The notes under the pieces were generated by a model. It saw nothing but the letters and a program-made list of their open reading frames with translations. It was not told the origin of the DNA and searched no databases. 64,000 nucleotides of DNA from Tetrapyrgos nigripes. Lineage: Eukaryota; Basidiomycota; Agaricomycetes; Agaricales; Campanellaceae. Position numbers and translations under genes: made by a program. Shown piece after piece: positions 34,953 through 45,492 of the stretch; positions within the stretch are counted from its first letter, which is position 1; every line of letters begins with the position of its first letter. The stretch spans positions 147,524 to 211,523 of the forward strand of contig JAACJM010000145.1 of the NCBI GenBank assembly GCA_013368315.1, in the 5' to 3' direction.

Positions 34953-35079
34953 TATGACACCAGAACCTGTAGATATGCTGCAGCATAGACTCTAATTAGA
35001 AGAAAATGCATGCTGCAGCACGATCTCTCCCTTAGAAGCCAATATGCTGCAGCATGTCCTACAGCTTAGAGGCGTCCCA
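34953..35079. repeat. 3' flank with triple TGCTGCAGCA palindromes
   Basis: The palindromic word TGCTGCAGCA occurs three times (about 34975, 35008 and 35045) separated by Leu/Arg-free AT-rich spacers. The same block follows HET4 (to 45422) but not the other copies, where a different 3' flank is found. It looks like a small insertion that predates the HET3/HET4 duplication. Confidence 0.6.
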
Positions 35080-35456
35080 TGATGGGTAACAAGGCTGCCC
35101 CACAGTCTGCCTGACAGTGTGGATGTAGTGTGTGTGCTGTCAACGTCGAGGAAGAGTGATCGCTGTTGTTGTTGTTGAGCAGGCTATGTTCTATATATGT
35201 AGCAGCAACTGCATACTTACCTGGGGATGTAAAAGTGCTTGTTAGAGCAGTTTGCTAGAGGTTAAGAGTGATGAGTGTTAAGGGAAATCCTTTTTATTAT
35301 AGGGCAATCTACGAGCCCTTATATACTGTTCTAGATAGTACATGTGACTACTTATCTAAGAACTTCTAATGTACAGTAAGCATAACTAACTAGATTACTA
35401 TCTAATCTATATCTAATCTAATGTTGATGGCTGCTTACTAATTTGCCAATTCAACA
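35080..35456 (-). repeat. Probable 3' LTR of the Copia element
   Basis: Read on the minus strand it starts TGTTGAATTGG right after a purine tract (AGCAAGGGAGAG, a polypurine primer) and ends ...ACCCATCA, giving TG...CA ends over 377 bp. It carries a TATA-like ACAGTATATAAGGGC. The outer edge meets the shared HET3/HET4 flank at 35077-35079. The partner 5' LTR is missing, so the outer boundary is inferred. Confidence 0.7.
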
Positions 35457-35578
35457 CTCTCCCTTGCTAAGCTGCACCATTAGTGCGTGTAAGCATAAAG
35501 GCGCTATAAGCAGCTGAAGTTCATCTTCGTTATTTGAGATACGTTGTACCATGGTTCTATGATACATTGTACCAAGGT

Positions 35579-35831
35579 TCAACTTGTATAAAATTGAAGT
35601 CCTAGTTGTGATCTAAACTTCTCAAATTTTAGTCTTCCAAGGTTCTTTGTAAACATATCTGCGGGATTATTGCTTCCTTCAATAAACTTTATTGTGACAT
35701 TTTCATTTGTGACATGTTCACGGATGAAGTGATACTTGACAGCGATGTGTTTTGAATGTCGTTCTGTAACAGGATTGGATGCGATAAAGATAGATCCTTG
35801 ATTGTCCCCATCTTGATGTTAAGTTCCTTTA
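35579..35831 (-). pseudogene. C-terminal RNase H end of Copia pol, separated by a nested transposon
   Basis: The minus strand encodes the classic Copia tail: VTERHSKHIAVKYHFIREHV followed by NNPADMFTKNLGRLKFEKF, with a stop at 35579-35581. It is the continuation of the polyprotein at 39012-42799; the mariner element at 35832-39011 lies between. Removing that element and one TA restores an unbroken frame at the join. Confidence 0.9.
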
Positions 35832-35934
35832 TAGCTGTTTCAATAAATATGTGGAATGATGATTTTTTTTTTTCCGATGTCATTGACCGGCACTCAATCA
35901 GCGCCTTATCGGCTTCGACCTCAGCTTCTTTGCA

Positions 35935-36990
35935 TTGTCAGCATTGCATCTTAACGACCTAAGAGCACGTATCCCAATCCTCTTTTATGAACATGGGCTC
36001 AAGGTCACACGCATCTGCAAACTTCTCAAACTCAAGAAATCATTTGTCTACAAGGTCCTTGACGAAGAGCACACCTATGGAGTTCCTTACAACCCTCACG
36101 CTAGGCGGGTCAGTCATCCACGCATCCTGACTATTCCCAATACAAAATATATATTCAATACCCTCTCTCGCCATCGTACTATGTACTTCAGTGAAATACA
36201 GGAGCAATTGGATCAACAATGTGATATCAATGTTTCCTTGACTACCATCTTCAACACTCTCTGTCGACTCTACTTCTCACACAAGTCTGTTTCCACTGAG
36301 GCTTTAGAACGCAACCAACTGGAATGTTCTGCTTTCATGAACACAATGGCAGACCTGGTGCTGAATCCAGACCAGCTCATGTTCACAGATGAAGCTTCGA
36401 GGAACCGAAGAACGCAGCAGAGACAGTTTGGACGAGCAATGAAGGGCAGGCAATGCAGAGTCTGCAGACACTTTGTCTGTGGTTCTCGTGTTACGATCCT
36501 GCCAGTACTTACCCTGGATGGTATCATTACCTACGATCTTATCCCTGGGCCTGTCACCTCCGAACGCTTTGTCCAATTTCTTCGTGAGCTCGTGGTAGGC
36601 CTTACAGATTATTTGCAATCATGTCTGCTAACATACACATAGATCCCTCTGACCAATCCATATCCAGGCCCTCACAGCATCCTAGTCATGGACAATTGCA
36701 GCATTCATCACTCAGAAGAGGTTCGCAAACTGGTTGAAGATGAAGCTCGTGAGTGACATGTTACTTCTATATTAGTGGTTCTCGTTGACAGTGTTCTAGA
36801 ATGCAAGCTAGTTTATCTTCTGCCTTACTCCCCTGATCTCAACCCCATTGAGCAGGCCTTTTCAGCCATCAAATCCTTTCTTCGCTGTAAAGTTTTTGAC
36901 CATTCACTCTCTGTGATTGACCAGGCTTGTCAGAGCATCACCTCGTCTTTTGCTTGGGGCTTCTTCAAGGCTTCCGGTTATGTTGCGTAA
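35935..36990 (+). CDS. Tc1/mariner-like (IS630 family) transposase, possibly degenerate
   Basis: The N-terminal helix-turn-helix reads GLKVTRICKLLKLKKSFVYK. The DDE core is clear: first Asp in LMFTDEASRNRR, second in ILVMDNCSIHHSEE, and the Glu in LPYSPDLNPIEQAFS. The last two are about 35 residues apart after removing introns at about 36597-36641 (GTAGGCC...ACACATAG) and 36749-36801 (GTGAGTGA...TTCTAG). It cuts and pastes DNA at TA sites. No in-frame ATG is seen ahead of the HTH: one at 35877 lies in another frame, so the start may be lost or reached by splicing. Stop at 36988-36990. Confidence 0.82.
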
Positions 36991-37178
36991 CTTCTGTACT
37001 CATCTGTCTGTATCAGGCCAGGTTTAGAGCTGTACAAGCTTCTTAGTTATGACACTAATTAGAGTCTATCAAAGTTTATCTGGTGTCAATCAGGCTTAGT
37101 GACTGACATTCTAAATTTACTGATAAACACATATACAGCCCGCAAAGTCATCACAAGCACATCTCCTTTACATCCACC

Positions 37179-38743
37179 ATGTCCGACGACGAACCCATCG
37201 CATACAACATCCAAGTCAGGCTCACTACATACACTACAATCACGAAAACTCCCAAAAAAGGCCCACCAACCAAGACTTTGAAGAAAAATGCAAAACCGAA
37301 GTCCAAAGAATTTGACTACACCTTTGAGGACTCTGTCGAGAATTATATCAAGTTTCTCAACACAATTCTGGGGGTCTGCGAGCTCAGATTCAATGCCACT
37401 GTGACCCGCTGATTCACTATATCAGTTCAAGTACCGCCTGCTCTGTATGTACAATTCTTTATGTGTTCCTTTCCTAGATACATGGATGGACTCACATGGT
37501 TTGCTTTGTGTATGCAGGAAGGGTGGCGCTACTGACATCGATAAACTTGCAGATTATACCAGATTGGTTTCAAAAATCTCAACCAGTGCCCCAGACAAGC
37601 CCATCATTGTCTTCATTGACGAGCAAGATATCAAGAAGAAAAAGCTCCCAAAGGTTTACCATTGTTTTGTGTACTTTCTTGATTTTTTGTTTCTTATGCT
37701 CTCTTTCTCCATCAACAGCGAGCCTCTCAGGATGACAATGAAGGTTCCCAGCAAGACAAAGCTACCGATGAGGACAAGTCAGGCTCTGATGACAATGGTG
37801 TGAGTATATCAACTTGTCTTTTATTAGCAGGTCTGTGTGACTCACTGGAAACATATAGAACGAGCTTTCCCTGATGGATTACGAGCTTGCTCGACTTCGC
37901 AGTCTTTTGGAGGCCAAGTATAAGAGTGACAACAACAACAGCTATGCGTATACGGATCCTGTCTCTGGTGACCTTTGGCCATTGACCCCATTCATGTTGA
38001 AGGAGTGGTGTCGTGCAATGGTGCGTAGTCTTCTACAATGGTTTCATAATGATATGTTTATGACTGAGTTTATTGTATACCAGTACGACGGAAAGGCTAC
38101 TGTCAGTGAGCCTCCTCAGACACCCACCTTTGATGCCGTCAATAGGCTTCCATCTATTCGTAATGATCATTGGCGTCACTCTGTATCCTCCTCTTCATCA
38201 TCTGCCCTGACTAGTGACATTGGTCACCTTGCCAACATCATTACCACACTTCAAGCCCCTCCAACCACTCCCCAGAAACCAGCTATCACTCATGCGCTTC
38301 ACTTCCACCCCTTCCTTGCATTTGTCGAGAAGGAATTTCATGTGAAGGATGTCATGACCTATTGTTTTGCCTTGGAAGGACAGAGGATCGGCCCTGATGT
38401 TCTCCAATCAATTTCTGACAATATGTTGATGGGACTCAACATTCCTATTGGAGATATTCGTCGTCTAAAGGAAGCTGCAGCGATGTGGATCCAGAGTGAT
38501 GACGCAAAGAAGTGTGGTGCCCCAGAGGGTGGTGATCAAGAACCTGCTGATGGAACCAAGCGCACTCAGGCTGAGAAATGTTGGAAAGATGGGTCGGGCG
38601 CTGCTGCCTACCATGGCACCGGTGTGGATGCTTCAAGCCCTGGTCCAGAGATGGATTATGAATGGTATTATTATTGTGACTCATTGCAGAAGATGATGCT
38701 GTTGCAGCCTGGAGATGTCCCTGTCCTCGATGAGGAATTCTGA
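37179..38743 (+). CDS. Second transposon gene: SAM-like protein of unknown function
   Basis: It starts with ATG at 37179 (MSDDEPIAYNIQVRL), then a Lys-rich stretch and DYTFEDSVENYIKFLN. Later exons encode DKLADYTRLVSKI with DKPIIVFIDEQDI (about 37518-37653), an acidic Gln/Asp segment (about 37719-37800), MDYELARLRSLLEAKY (about 37875) and the long last exon from about 38082. Introns are short GT-AG. The region around 38293-38490 (FLAFVEKEFHVKDVMTY...IPIGDIRRLKEAAAMW) has the helix pattern of a SAM-like domain. The tail is Asp/Tyr-rich, with a stop at 38741-38743. The first intron region (37365-37510) contains a stop and may be frameshifted. Similar architectures seem familiar from repeat-rich mushroom genomes, but I cannot name the family. 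Confidence 0.55.
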
Positions 38744-39011
38744 CTTTGTACACTAGCTTACTCTGAATCACAAATCAGTCGTTTATGTATATTCTTGTAA
38801 TCCAATGTCTTCTTCTTGAACCGTATCATAGAACATAGATACATATGATTCGAAAACAGTAATACAATATGTAGTTACACTGCAGACAGTTGAGGACTAC
38901 CAAGCAATGACAACTCTAGGAGCTTTGAGACAAGCCAATGCCGACCAAATGGATGCCGAAGTGATCGAGAAAAAAAAATTTTGACATTCCACATACTTAG
39001 TGAAATAGCTG

Positions 39012-42000
39012 TAAGAGAGCTTTTATCCAGATGACTTGGCAACTACAATCACTAAGAGCCATATACTCAGCTTCAGTAGAACTTAACGCGGTTGTGGTTT
39101 GAGCTCTAGAAGCCCAGTAGAAAGTACCACAGGCTAATGTTAGAAAGAAGCCAGTATGTGATCGATGATCATTTGGGTCTGATGCCCAATCAGAGTCTGT
39201 GTATGCAGCGAGACCAGTTCCTAATGGATCTGATTCAGTGATCTTTTTCTTGGATCCGTCATACACTAATGCATAGTGTTGAGTACCGAGAAGGTAACGA
39301 CAAATCCAGAGAGCTTTGGCTAAATGATCATCTGAAGGGTTTGTAGCATGCTGTGCCATTTTGGTAATGGTGAAAGCTATGTCAGGACAAGTTCCTAACA
39401 TGATGTAAAGAAGTGACCCAATGACAGTTTGATATCTCTGTCGAATAACTGGGTCGACTGGGGATTTGTTTTTTATAGGATAGTATCCAGCAGGTAATGG
39501 AGTAGCAGAAGCTTTCGCATTTTGCATACCACATCTCTCTAGTACCTTTTCAAGGTAGGCACATTGATCAAGATAGATTTTGTTGCCTTTCCTGACGATG
39601 TTCATCCTAAGAAATTCTTTGGCATTGCCAAGATCCCTGCATTCCCATTTCTTCATAAACTTTGCTTTTAATTTGAGCACTAGTTGTTTGTCTGCTCCAC
39701 AGAATAGAGCGTCATCAACGTAGACAACGGCAATGACAATGTAACTGTTTTGATTATATACGAAGATTCCGGCATCAGAGTTGATTTGTTTAAAACCAAG
39801 TTCTGCCATGGACTTGTTGAGACCTTTCCACCAAGCAAGACCAGCTTGCTTAGGTCCATATAGAGCGCAAAGTAGCCAAATGACTTTGCGTTCTTTTCCA
39901 GGTTCTATAAAACCTTCCAGCTGTTCCATATAGATCTCTTCTTCGAGTATGCCATAGAGATATGCACTATGAACATCGACACCTGAGATGTGCCAATTAT
40001 TGAGGGCTGCCAATGTGAAGACTAGGTGCACCGTCTCGAAGCGAACAACTGGAGAGAAGACTTGATTGAAGTCTAGACCTTCAATCTGTGAGAAACCTTT
40101 AGTGACGAGTCTCGCCTTCTTATGACCATCAGTTTTGATGTCAAAGACCCGTCAGTTTTTTATGACTTTCCTATTCTCAGGACAATCAATGAGTTGGAAA
40201 GTTCTGCGCCTGCAAAGTACCTCTAATTCTTCACGGCAAGCGATTTTCCATTCCTCTTGCTCCTTTTTTGGTAAGAGCGATATTTCTCGGAGTGTCCATT
40301 CGCGGGGAGATTTAGAGTCAATTGCATTATTAAGCAAGAGATTTATCATCTGTACTCCCCCTTCCTGGCATAGTTGTGCCTGATCTTCTAAAAGATCGTT
40401 TCCATCTGTATTAGATGCAGAATTCTCATTGTCTGATGTGGACGAGTGTGGTCTGAGACCTTCATCAGTGTCTCCTGAGTCACTTTGTCCTGCGGAACTA
40501 GGACTGGGATCCTGTGATTCTGCAGCTGCAGTCCCGTGTGGCTGGTTTAGCTGTCGCCATGCCTCACGTTCTCTTGCAGCTCTATCAGTGTCACGTTTAT
40601 CAGCTGCGACCTGTTTATCTGCATCATGTTTATCAGCTGTGACCTGTTTATCTGCATCGTGTGCACGCACGCCAGGGGGCCGAGTGCTCCCCTGTCTCCA
40701 GGCTTGATTAGAGTCTGGTACAAATGTCTTTGGTGCTCTCCTGTCACATTGAGTTCGTTTAGGTGCAGGAGGTGGATTCGGTGATTGCCTTGGTCGCCTC
40801 AGAGGTGTCTGTGGAAGCTGTGGTGGTGTTTCAGGTTCAGATTCAGATCTTGGGGGCGGCGTTTCCAGTGGCGATCTCCACGGACTCTGTCTGTCAGCGT
40901 CGTCATGCCGGACATCAGGTCTCCTTTTGGAAGGTGCATTGGTAGGTATGTAAAAATGCTCGTCTTCTTCTTTGCCGAACATTTGAGGAACATCCTCATT
41001 AGGATCGTTTGGAACATCTTTCGACGTTATAGGAAGTCGTTTCGAGTTTGTTGTGCTTTTGTCACATCAAGGAAACAAAGTTTCATTGAATACTGCTTGT
41101 GGTGCAGTGAATAATGTGTTGTTCTTTCTCATGAATAGATCACCATGTCTGCATGGGGCAGGACCCAGATAGGTCATAAGTTCTGTTTTGGAAGCGAGTT
41201 TGTTCTTTTGAATTTTCGCTGGAATGTAGACATATGCTCCACAACCAAGTACACGTAAGTGATCCATACGAGGCTTTTTCTTTTCAAGAACTTCATATGG
41301 TGTTATCCAATCATGTCGCTGCATCAGAGTGCGCATATACAAATACACTGCATGTGTAACACAAAATTCCCACCAGCTGTCAGGAAGACACGTGTGTTTG
41401 CGCATCGTCTCAGCCTTGTCTATTATAGTGCGCATGAGGCGCTCAACATGACCATTTTGTTGGGGGGTGTATGGTGTGCTTTGTAGGATCTTGATGCCTT
41501 TGTCTTTCAACATTTCGATGAAGGCACCTTTGATATATTCTCCCCCTGCATCGGACATCCATTGTTAGACTTTAGACTTGTATTGATTCTCAACCATGGC
41601 GAGCCATTGACGAGTGACATGTACTGGCGTTTTCTTATTGTTTAATAGAAAAGCCCATGCATTAGATGTAAAGTCGTCCAAGAAGATTATCATGTAATTG
41701 AATTTGTGGTACGATTCAGTGGGGAATTCTTTGAGATCTGAATGGATTAATTCAAAGGGACACAACGCCTGTCTTTCTGATGGTGGGTAAACTCGTTGTG
41801 GTGTTTTCCCTTCAAGACATCTGCAGCATAATGGTGGTTGTAAAGGAATATTGAATTCAGGCCAGCCGTTGGTATGTGTTTGAAGATGTTTGAGAACATC
41901 ACAAGAAGGATGACCAGCATGTTGATGTGCTAAGTCGAAATTGATTTCGTAAATCATAGCGCCTGCCAAGGAGGCGACGTCAGTTTTGGTGTGAGAAAGA

Positions 42001-42799
42001 TAGTAAATAGTATCTTCCAGTGATCGTTTGGTAAATGTCAACCAGTGATGATGCATTGCGTTTCTGTCTACATCTGTCATTTTGTCATGCTTCATGAGCA
42101 TGATCATTTTGTCTGATCCATGAACTGTTACTCTGTCTGACTGTAGGAATGTACCAAGTGACAGTAGCCGTTGATTTAGATCGGCAACGTAGTAAACAGG
42201 AGCAACTTTGAAGTAACGAGATCCCTGTTGTATGATGACGGTACCAGTGGTGTTGGTTTTTGTAACTCCATTTGCAGTTTGAATGGAGATAGGATCTACT
42301 TTATGTGACTCAACAAAATCGGTTAGGTCAAAAGTATAATGAGCAGATGCTCCAGAGTCGAGTAACCAGGCGTTGTCATAATGTTTCTGGCTGATGAGAG
42401 TATTCTTTCCCTTGCAATTCACACAAGATGAATAATAAGTCCCACAGGGACATAATATATTTGGTACATTATAAATAGAGGGGCTAATAGAGCCCAGAGG
42501 AGCAGTATGTATAAATATATTACAAGCATGTAATAATAATAATTCACATGCAACCAGGCTCATCATCTGCACTGTATGCGATGTGTCAGATACTCTATTC
42601 ACAATGGAAGACTGTAGTACCCGCCATCATTCCAACCCTCAGAAATAATCTCCTCCTCGGAGTCAGACCTGAGGGAGATAACATCCATGTCTGGAGAATC
42701 GGACAGAGGTTCGAGGTCCGGCATTGAGTCGGCATCCCCGCTGACATCCGAGTTGGAAGCACTGGGGGACGTGGAGATTTCCTTGAATAATGGGGTCAC
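39012..42799 (-). pseudogene. Copia (Ty1-like) retrotransposon polyprotein, multiply broken
   Basis: In order on the minus strand: an acidic Ser/Asp-rich stretch (42799-42599); protease WLLDSGASAHYTF (about 42365); GAG-preintegrase HQHAGHPSCDVLKH; integrase core with HSDLKEFP, IIFLDDFTS and MSDAGGEY...YTPQQNGHVERL (to about 41430); a Pro/Asp-rich linker; reverse transcriptase DVHSAYLYGILEEEIYMEQ with VYVDDALFC (about 39720); and RNase H YTDSDWASDP...SSTEAEYMALSD (about 39050). Stops at about 41565 (CAA to TAA), 41066 and 40145 (both likely Arg to TGA) and a frame change near 42600 inactivate it. The gag and 5' LTR are missing: sequence turns into HET4 at about 42792. Confidence 0.92.
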
Positions 42800-45297
42800 A
42801 TTTCAGGATATGATGTGTAAAGGATTAGGTCAGCCTGTCATGAGACCCAACCTCCAACTGGACCAAAAGGCCACAATATTCAGTACGTGTGAATACCGTC
42901 ACAGGCGCTATATATGGAGTAACAGATTTTACATTACCTCCCCTTCGAGGCAATCTCCTCCTGGGTCTCTCAGGTCCAGAAGAATGTCCTTATATAGAAG
43001 ACCCCGAATCAATTCTGTTTTCCCATGCCAGTCTTGATCCTCAGCCACTGTTTCTGTGAAGGGCGAAATCCTGAGGCCCTATGAAAAGGAGAGTTCCTCG
43101 AGGATCGAACCAGTGACCGTTTGTACCGAATATTCTGTAAAGGATTAGGTCAGCCTGCGATGAGACCCAACCTCCAACTGGACCAAAAGGTCACAATATT
43201 TGGTACGTGTGAATACTGTTGCAGGCATTATATATGGAGTAACGGATCGTTACATGATGGTGGAGAATCGTTTGGTTGTGGAGGGCAAAGCAGGCTACAG
43301 GAAGATCTGGGGTGCTTGCGAGTATGCACAGAAGTACATGTTTGAATGGATCTGCATTGACTCATGCTGCATCAACAAGGAGAGCAGCGCCGAGCTCTCT
43401 GAAGCTATCAACTCAATGTACGCCTATTATGAGGATGCCCAAGTCTGCTACGTCTATCTGGAGGAGGCTGTTTGCAGTGAAGATGTTAGGGACGCAGGAT
43501 CCAGATTCAGGCATTGCAAGTGGTTCACGAGGGGTTGGACGTTACAGGAATTATTGGCACCGTCCTATGTCGTCTTTCTTGACCAGGGAGATGATTGGGA
43601 CGAGATATAGTTTGGCAGACGTCATCTCTGGCATCACTTCCATTCCAGTATCCGTCTTCAAAGATGGGGATTTCGACAGGTTCAGCGTAGCCCAGAAGAT
43701 GTCGTGGGCTTCTATGAGGCAGACGACGAGGCCGGAGGACCAGGCGTACTGCTTATTGGGGATTTTTGGGGTTAGCATGCCGCCTATCTATGGTGAAGGT
43801 GGTGCGAGGGCATTCATATGACTTCAGCAGGAGATCATCAATATTTCTGATGATCGCAGCATATTCGCCTGGGTCGCGCCATACGGCAAAAAGGACTCGA
43901 GAGGACTGTTTGCAAGGTCTCCTTTTGAGTTTAGGATGTCTGGTGAAGTGAAGGCTTCCGAGGCAGACGACATTGGGGACACGACATTTTCTTTTGGCAA
44001 CAACGGCCTGCGGATCCATCTCCCTCTTGTACCCATCGAACCAGTCTCTGTTGTCGTCTCCGAGACTGCAAAGACTCAGAGACCGTCATATCCTGTCGGC
44101 ACCATATCCTCGGCACCTCTACGCTGCTGTTCCGAGCGGGGTCCCGAGACATGTTTTGCAGTCTATCTGCAGAAGGTTGCCGGGGAGCGATACGTCCGCT
44201 GCCGGCCAGACGAGCTGGCGATCATTCCTCCTACATCACAGCAACCTGACATATGCCAGGTGGTCGTAAAAGAGAATGCAGGCATTCCTCGCAAGGTCAA
44301 GAACGATCGTAAAGTTACTCGTCTATCCATCCGAAATACTGCACCCGACGTCTTCCTCAGAGACAGTCACCTTGATTATGGAATATCAACGATCTCTTAT
44401 CCTGATGAAGATGAGGAGGCGCAGGGCATGAAGGAGACGTCGGTCAAGATTAAATCTTGGCCCGAGTCCAATGCCGATTGGGAGAACCGGGCGATTGCAC
44501 TTCTGAAATATCAATGTTTGAAATCTGACGAATTCTTTCAGATTTACCTGGGCTTCAATTGCACTGACGGCTCTCTTCGCTTTGCCTCGAGACAGTGGTA
44601 CTTTGAGCTGACAAACTGGAGTGATGGCTCATGCTGGGATTGGATGGAGTGGCACCTTGTGGGTGTAGGACTTGTATCCTTCACCTACCACATGACAGGC
44701 GACCAGACACTCAGGATATTTGAACTCCGGTATGTGGCCCCGGATAAAGCAAAGACTTCATCTATATCCGGACCACTTGAACCCTTCAGGTTGGGTTTCA
44801 TGGTTCCATCCATGATTCGGGAGAAAGTCGAGTCCAACTATTTTGGGGAGACACACGAGGCAAAGGAATTCCAACTCGCAGATGTCTTCCCGCCGGACAT
44901 CTTTGGCAAGGAGCACACAGACCAGACCTATGTGGACATGTCTGCCCTGGAGGAAAGGAAGCAGTTCTACGTCCTCACCTACACTGCACCCCCTAACACT
45001 AATCCCCAGGACACAACTCCGATATGTGCTTATGTGGTAATTGGTTTCCATGAATCCACAGCGTGGATGGACATTGTTGTTTCTACTGACTCTCCCGAAG
45101 AAGTTTGGAAGTCTTATTGTGATTCAGGTTGGAGAGCACCGACTCGAATCCAGTGTAGCCTGGATGCCATGCTGGATCCATTAGCTTTACACCCTACGTG
45201 GTCGTTCAGAGGGCCAAAATTTGCTGGCAATGTGAAGGAATGGAGCAGTCTTCAACTAGGATCTCATGTTCTATCTGTAAACTACTTCATTGCCTGA
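42793..45297 (+). pseudogene. HET-domain gene, copy 4 (insertion, frameshift, stop)
   Basis: The first 40 or so codons are lost: homology begins at 42793 (VTFQDMM) where Copia sequence ends. A 439-bp TRIM-like insertion (42816-43254) follows codon VTFQDMM. Coding resumes at 43255. A 5-nt deletion (GACTG) near 43588 shifts the frame, and a nonsense change CGA to TGA sits at 43819-43821. After that the frame is open to the stop at 45295-45297. Residual blocks include ICIDSCCINKESSAELSEA and WFTRGWTLQELLAPS. From about 44238 it is nearly identical to HET3. Confidence 0.93.
42816..43254. mobile_element. TRIM-like miniature LTR element (or solo LTR) in HET4
   Basis: It begins TGTAAAGGATTAGG and ends GATCGTTACA, flanked by the 5-bp direct repeat TGATG (42811-42815 and 43255-43259). 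Inside, two repeats of about 118 bp, each starting TGTAAAGG and ending TTTACA or GTTACA (42816-42933 and 43136-43254), surround 202 bp of non-coding DNA. That layout fits a terminal-repeat retrotransposon in miniature. The minus strand near 43105 contains GGTTCGATCC, like a tRNA B box or primer site. Confidence 0.78.
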
Positions 45298-45422
45298 TAT
45301 GACACCAGAACCTGTAGATATGCTGCAGCATAGACTCTAATTAGAAGAAAATGCATGCTGCAGCACGATCTCTCCCTTAGAAGCCAATATGCTGCAGCAT
45401 GTCCTACAGCTTAGAGGCGTCC
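45298..45422. repeat. 3' flank of HET4, copy of the HET3 flank
   Basis: Identical as far as I can see to 34953-35077, with the same three TGCTGCAGCA palindromes. It ends abruptly at GGCGTCC, after which HET5 sequence begins. Confidence 0.8.
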
Positions 45423-45492
45423 TATTCATGTGACTTCAGCAGGAGATCATCAACATCTCAGATGATCACAGCATATTCACCTGGGTCACGCT

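Larger units (their letters stand above)
35832..39011 (+). mobile_element. Tc1/mariner-like transposon with two genes, nested in Copia
   Basis: Both ends show an imperfect inverted repeat: TAGCTGTTTCAATAAATATG at the left and the complement of CAGCTATTTCACTAAGTATG at the right, each running into a long T tract. The element is bounded by TA on both sides (35830-35831 and 39012-39013), and deleting it with one TA restores Copia coding sequence exactly. The 3,180-bp length is about twice that of a standard Tc1 element, because a second spliced gene (37179-38743) follows the transposase. Confidence 0.85.

Noticed and set aside
43090..43125. tRNA-like B box (GGTTCGATCC on the minus strand)
   Set aside because: No A box, anticodon arm or cloverleaf can be built around it; kept only as a possible primer-site remnant of the TRIM.
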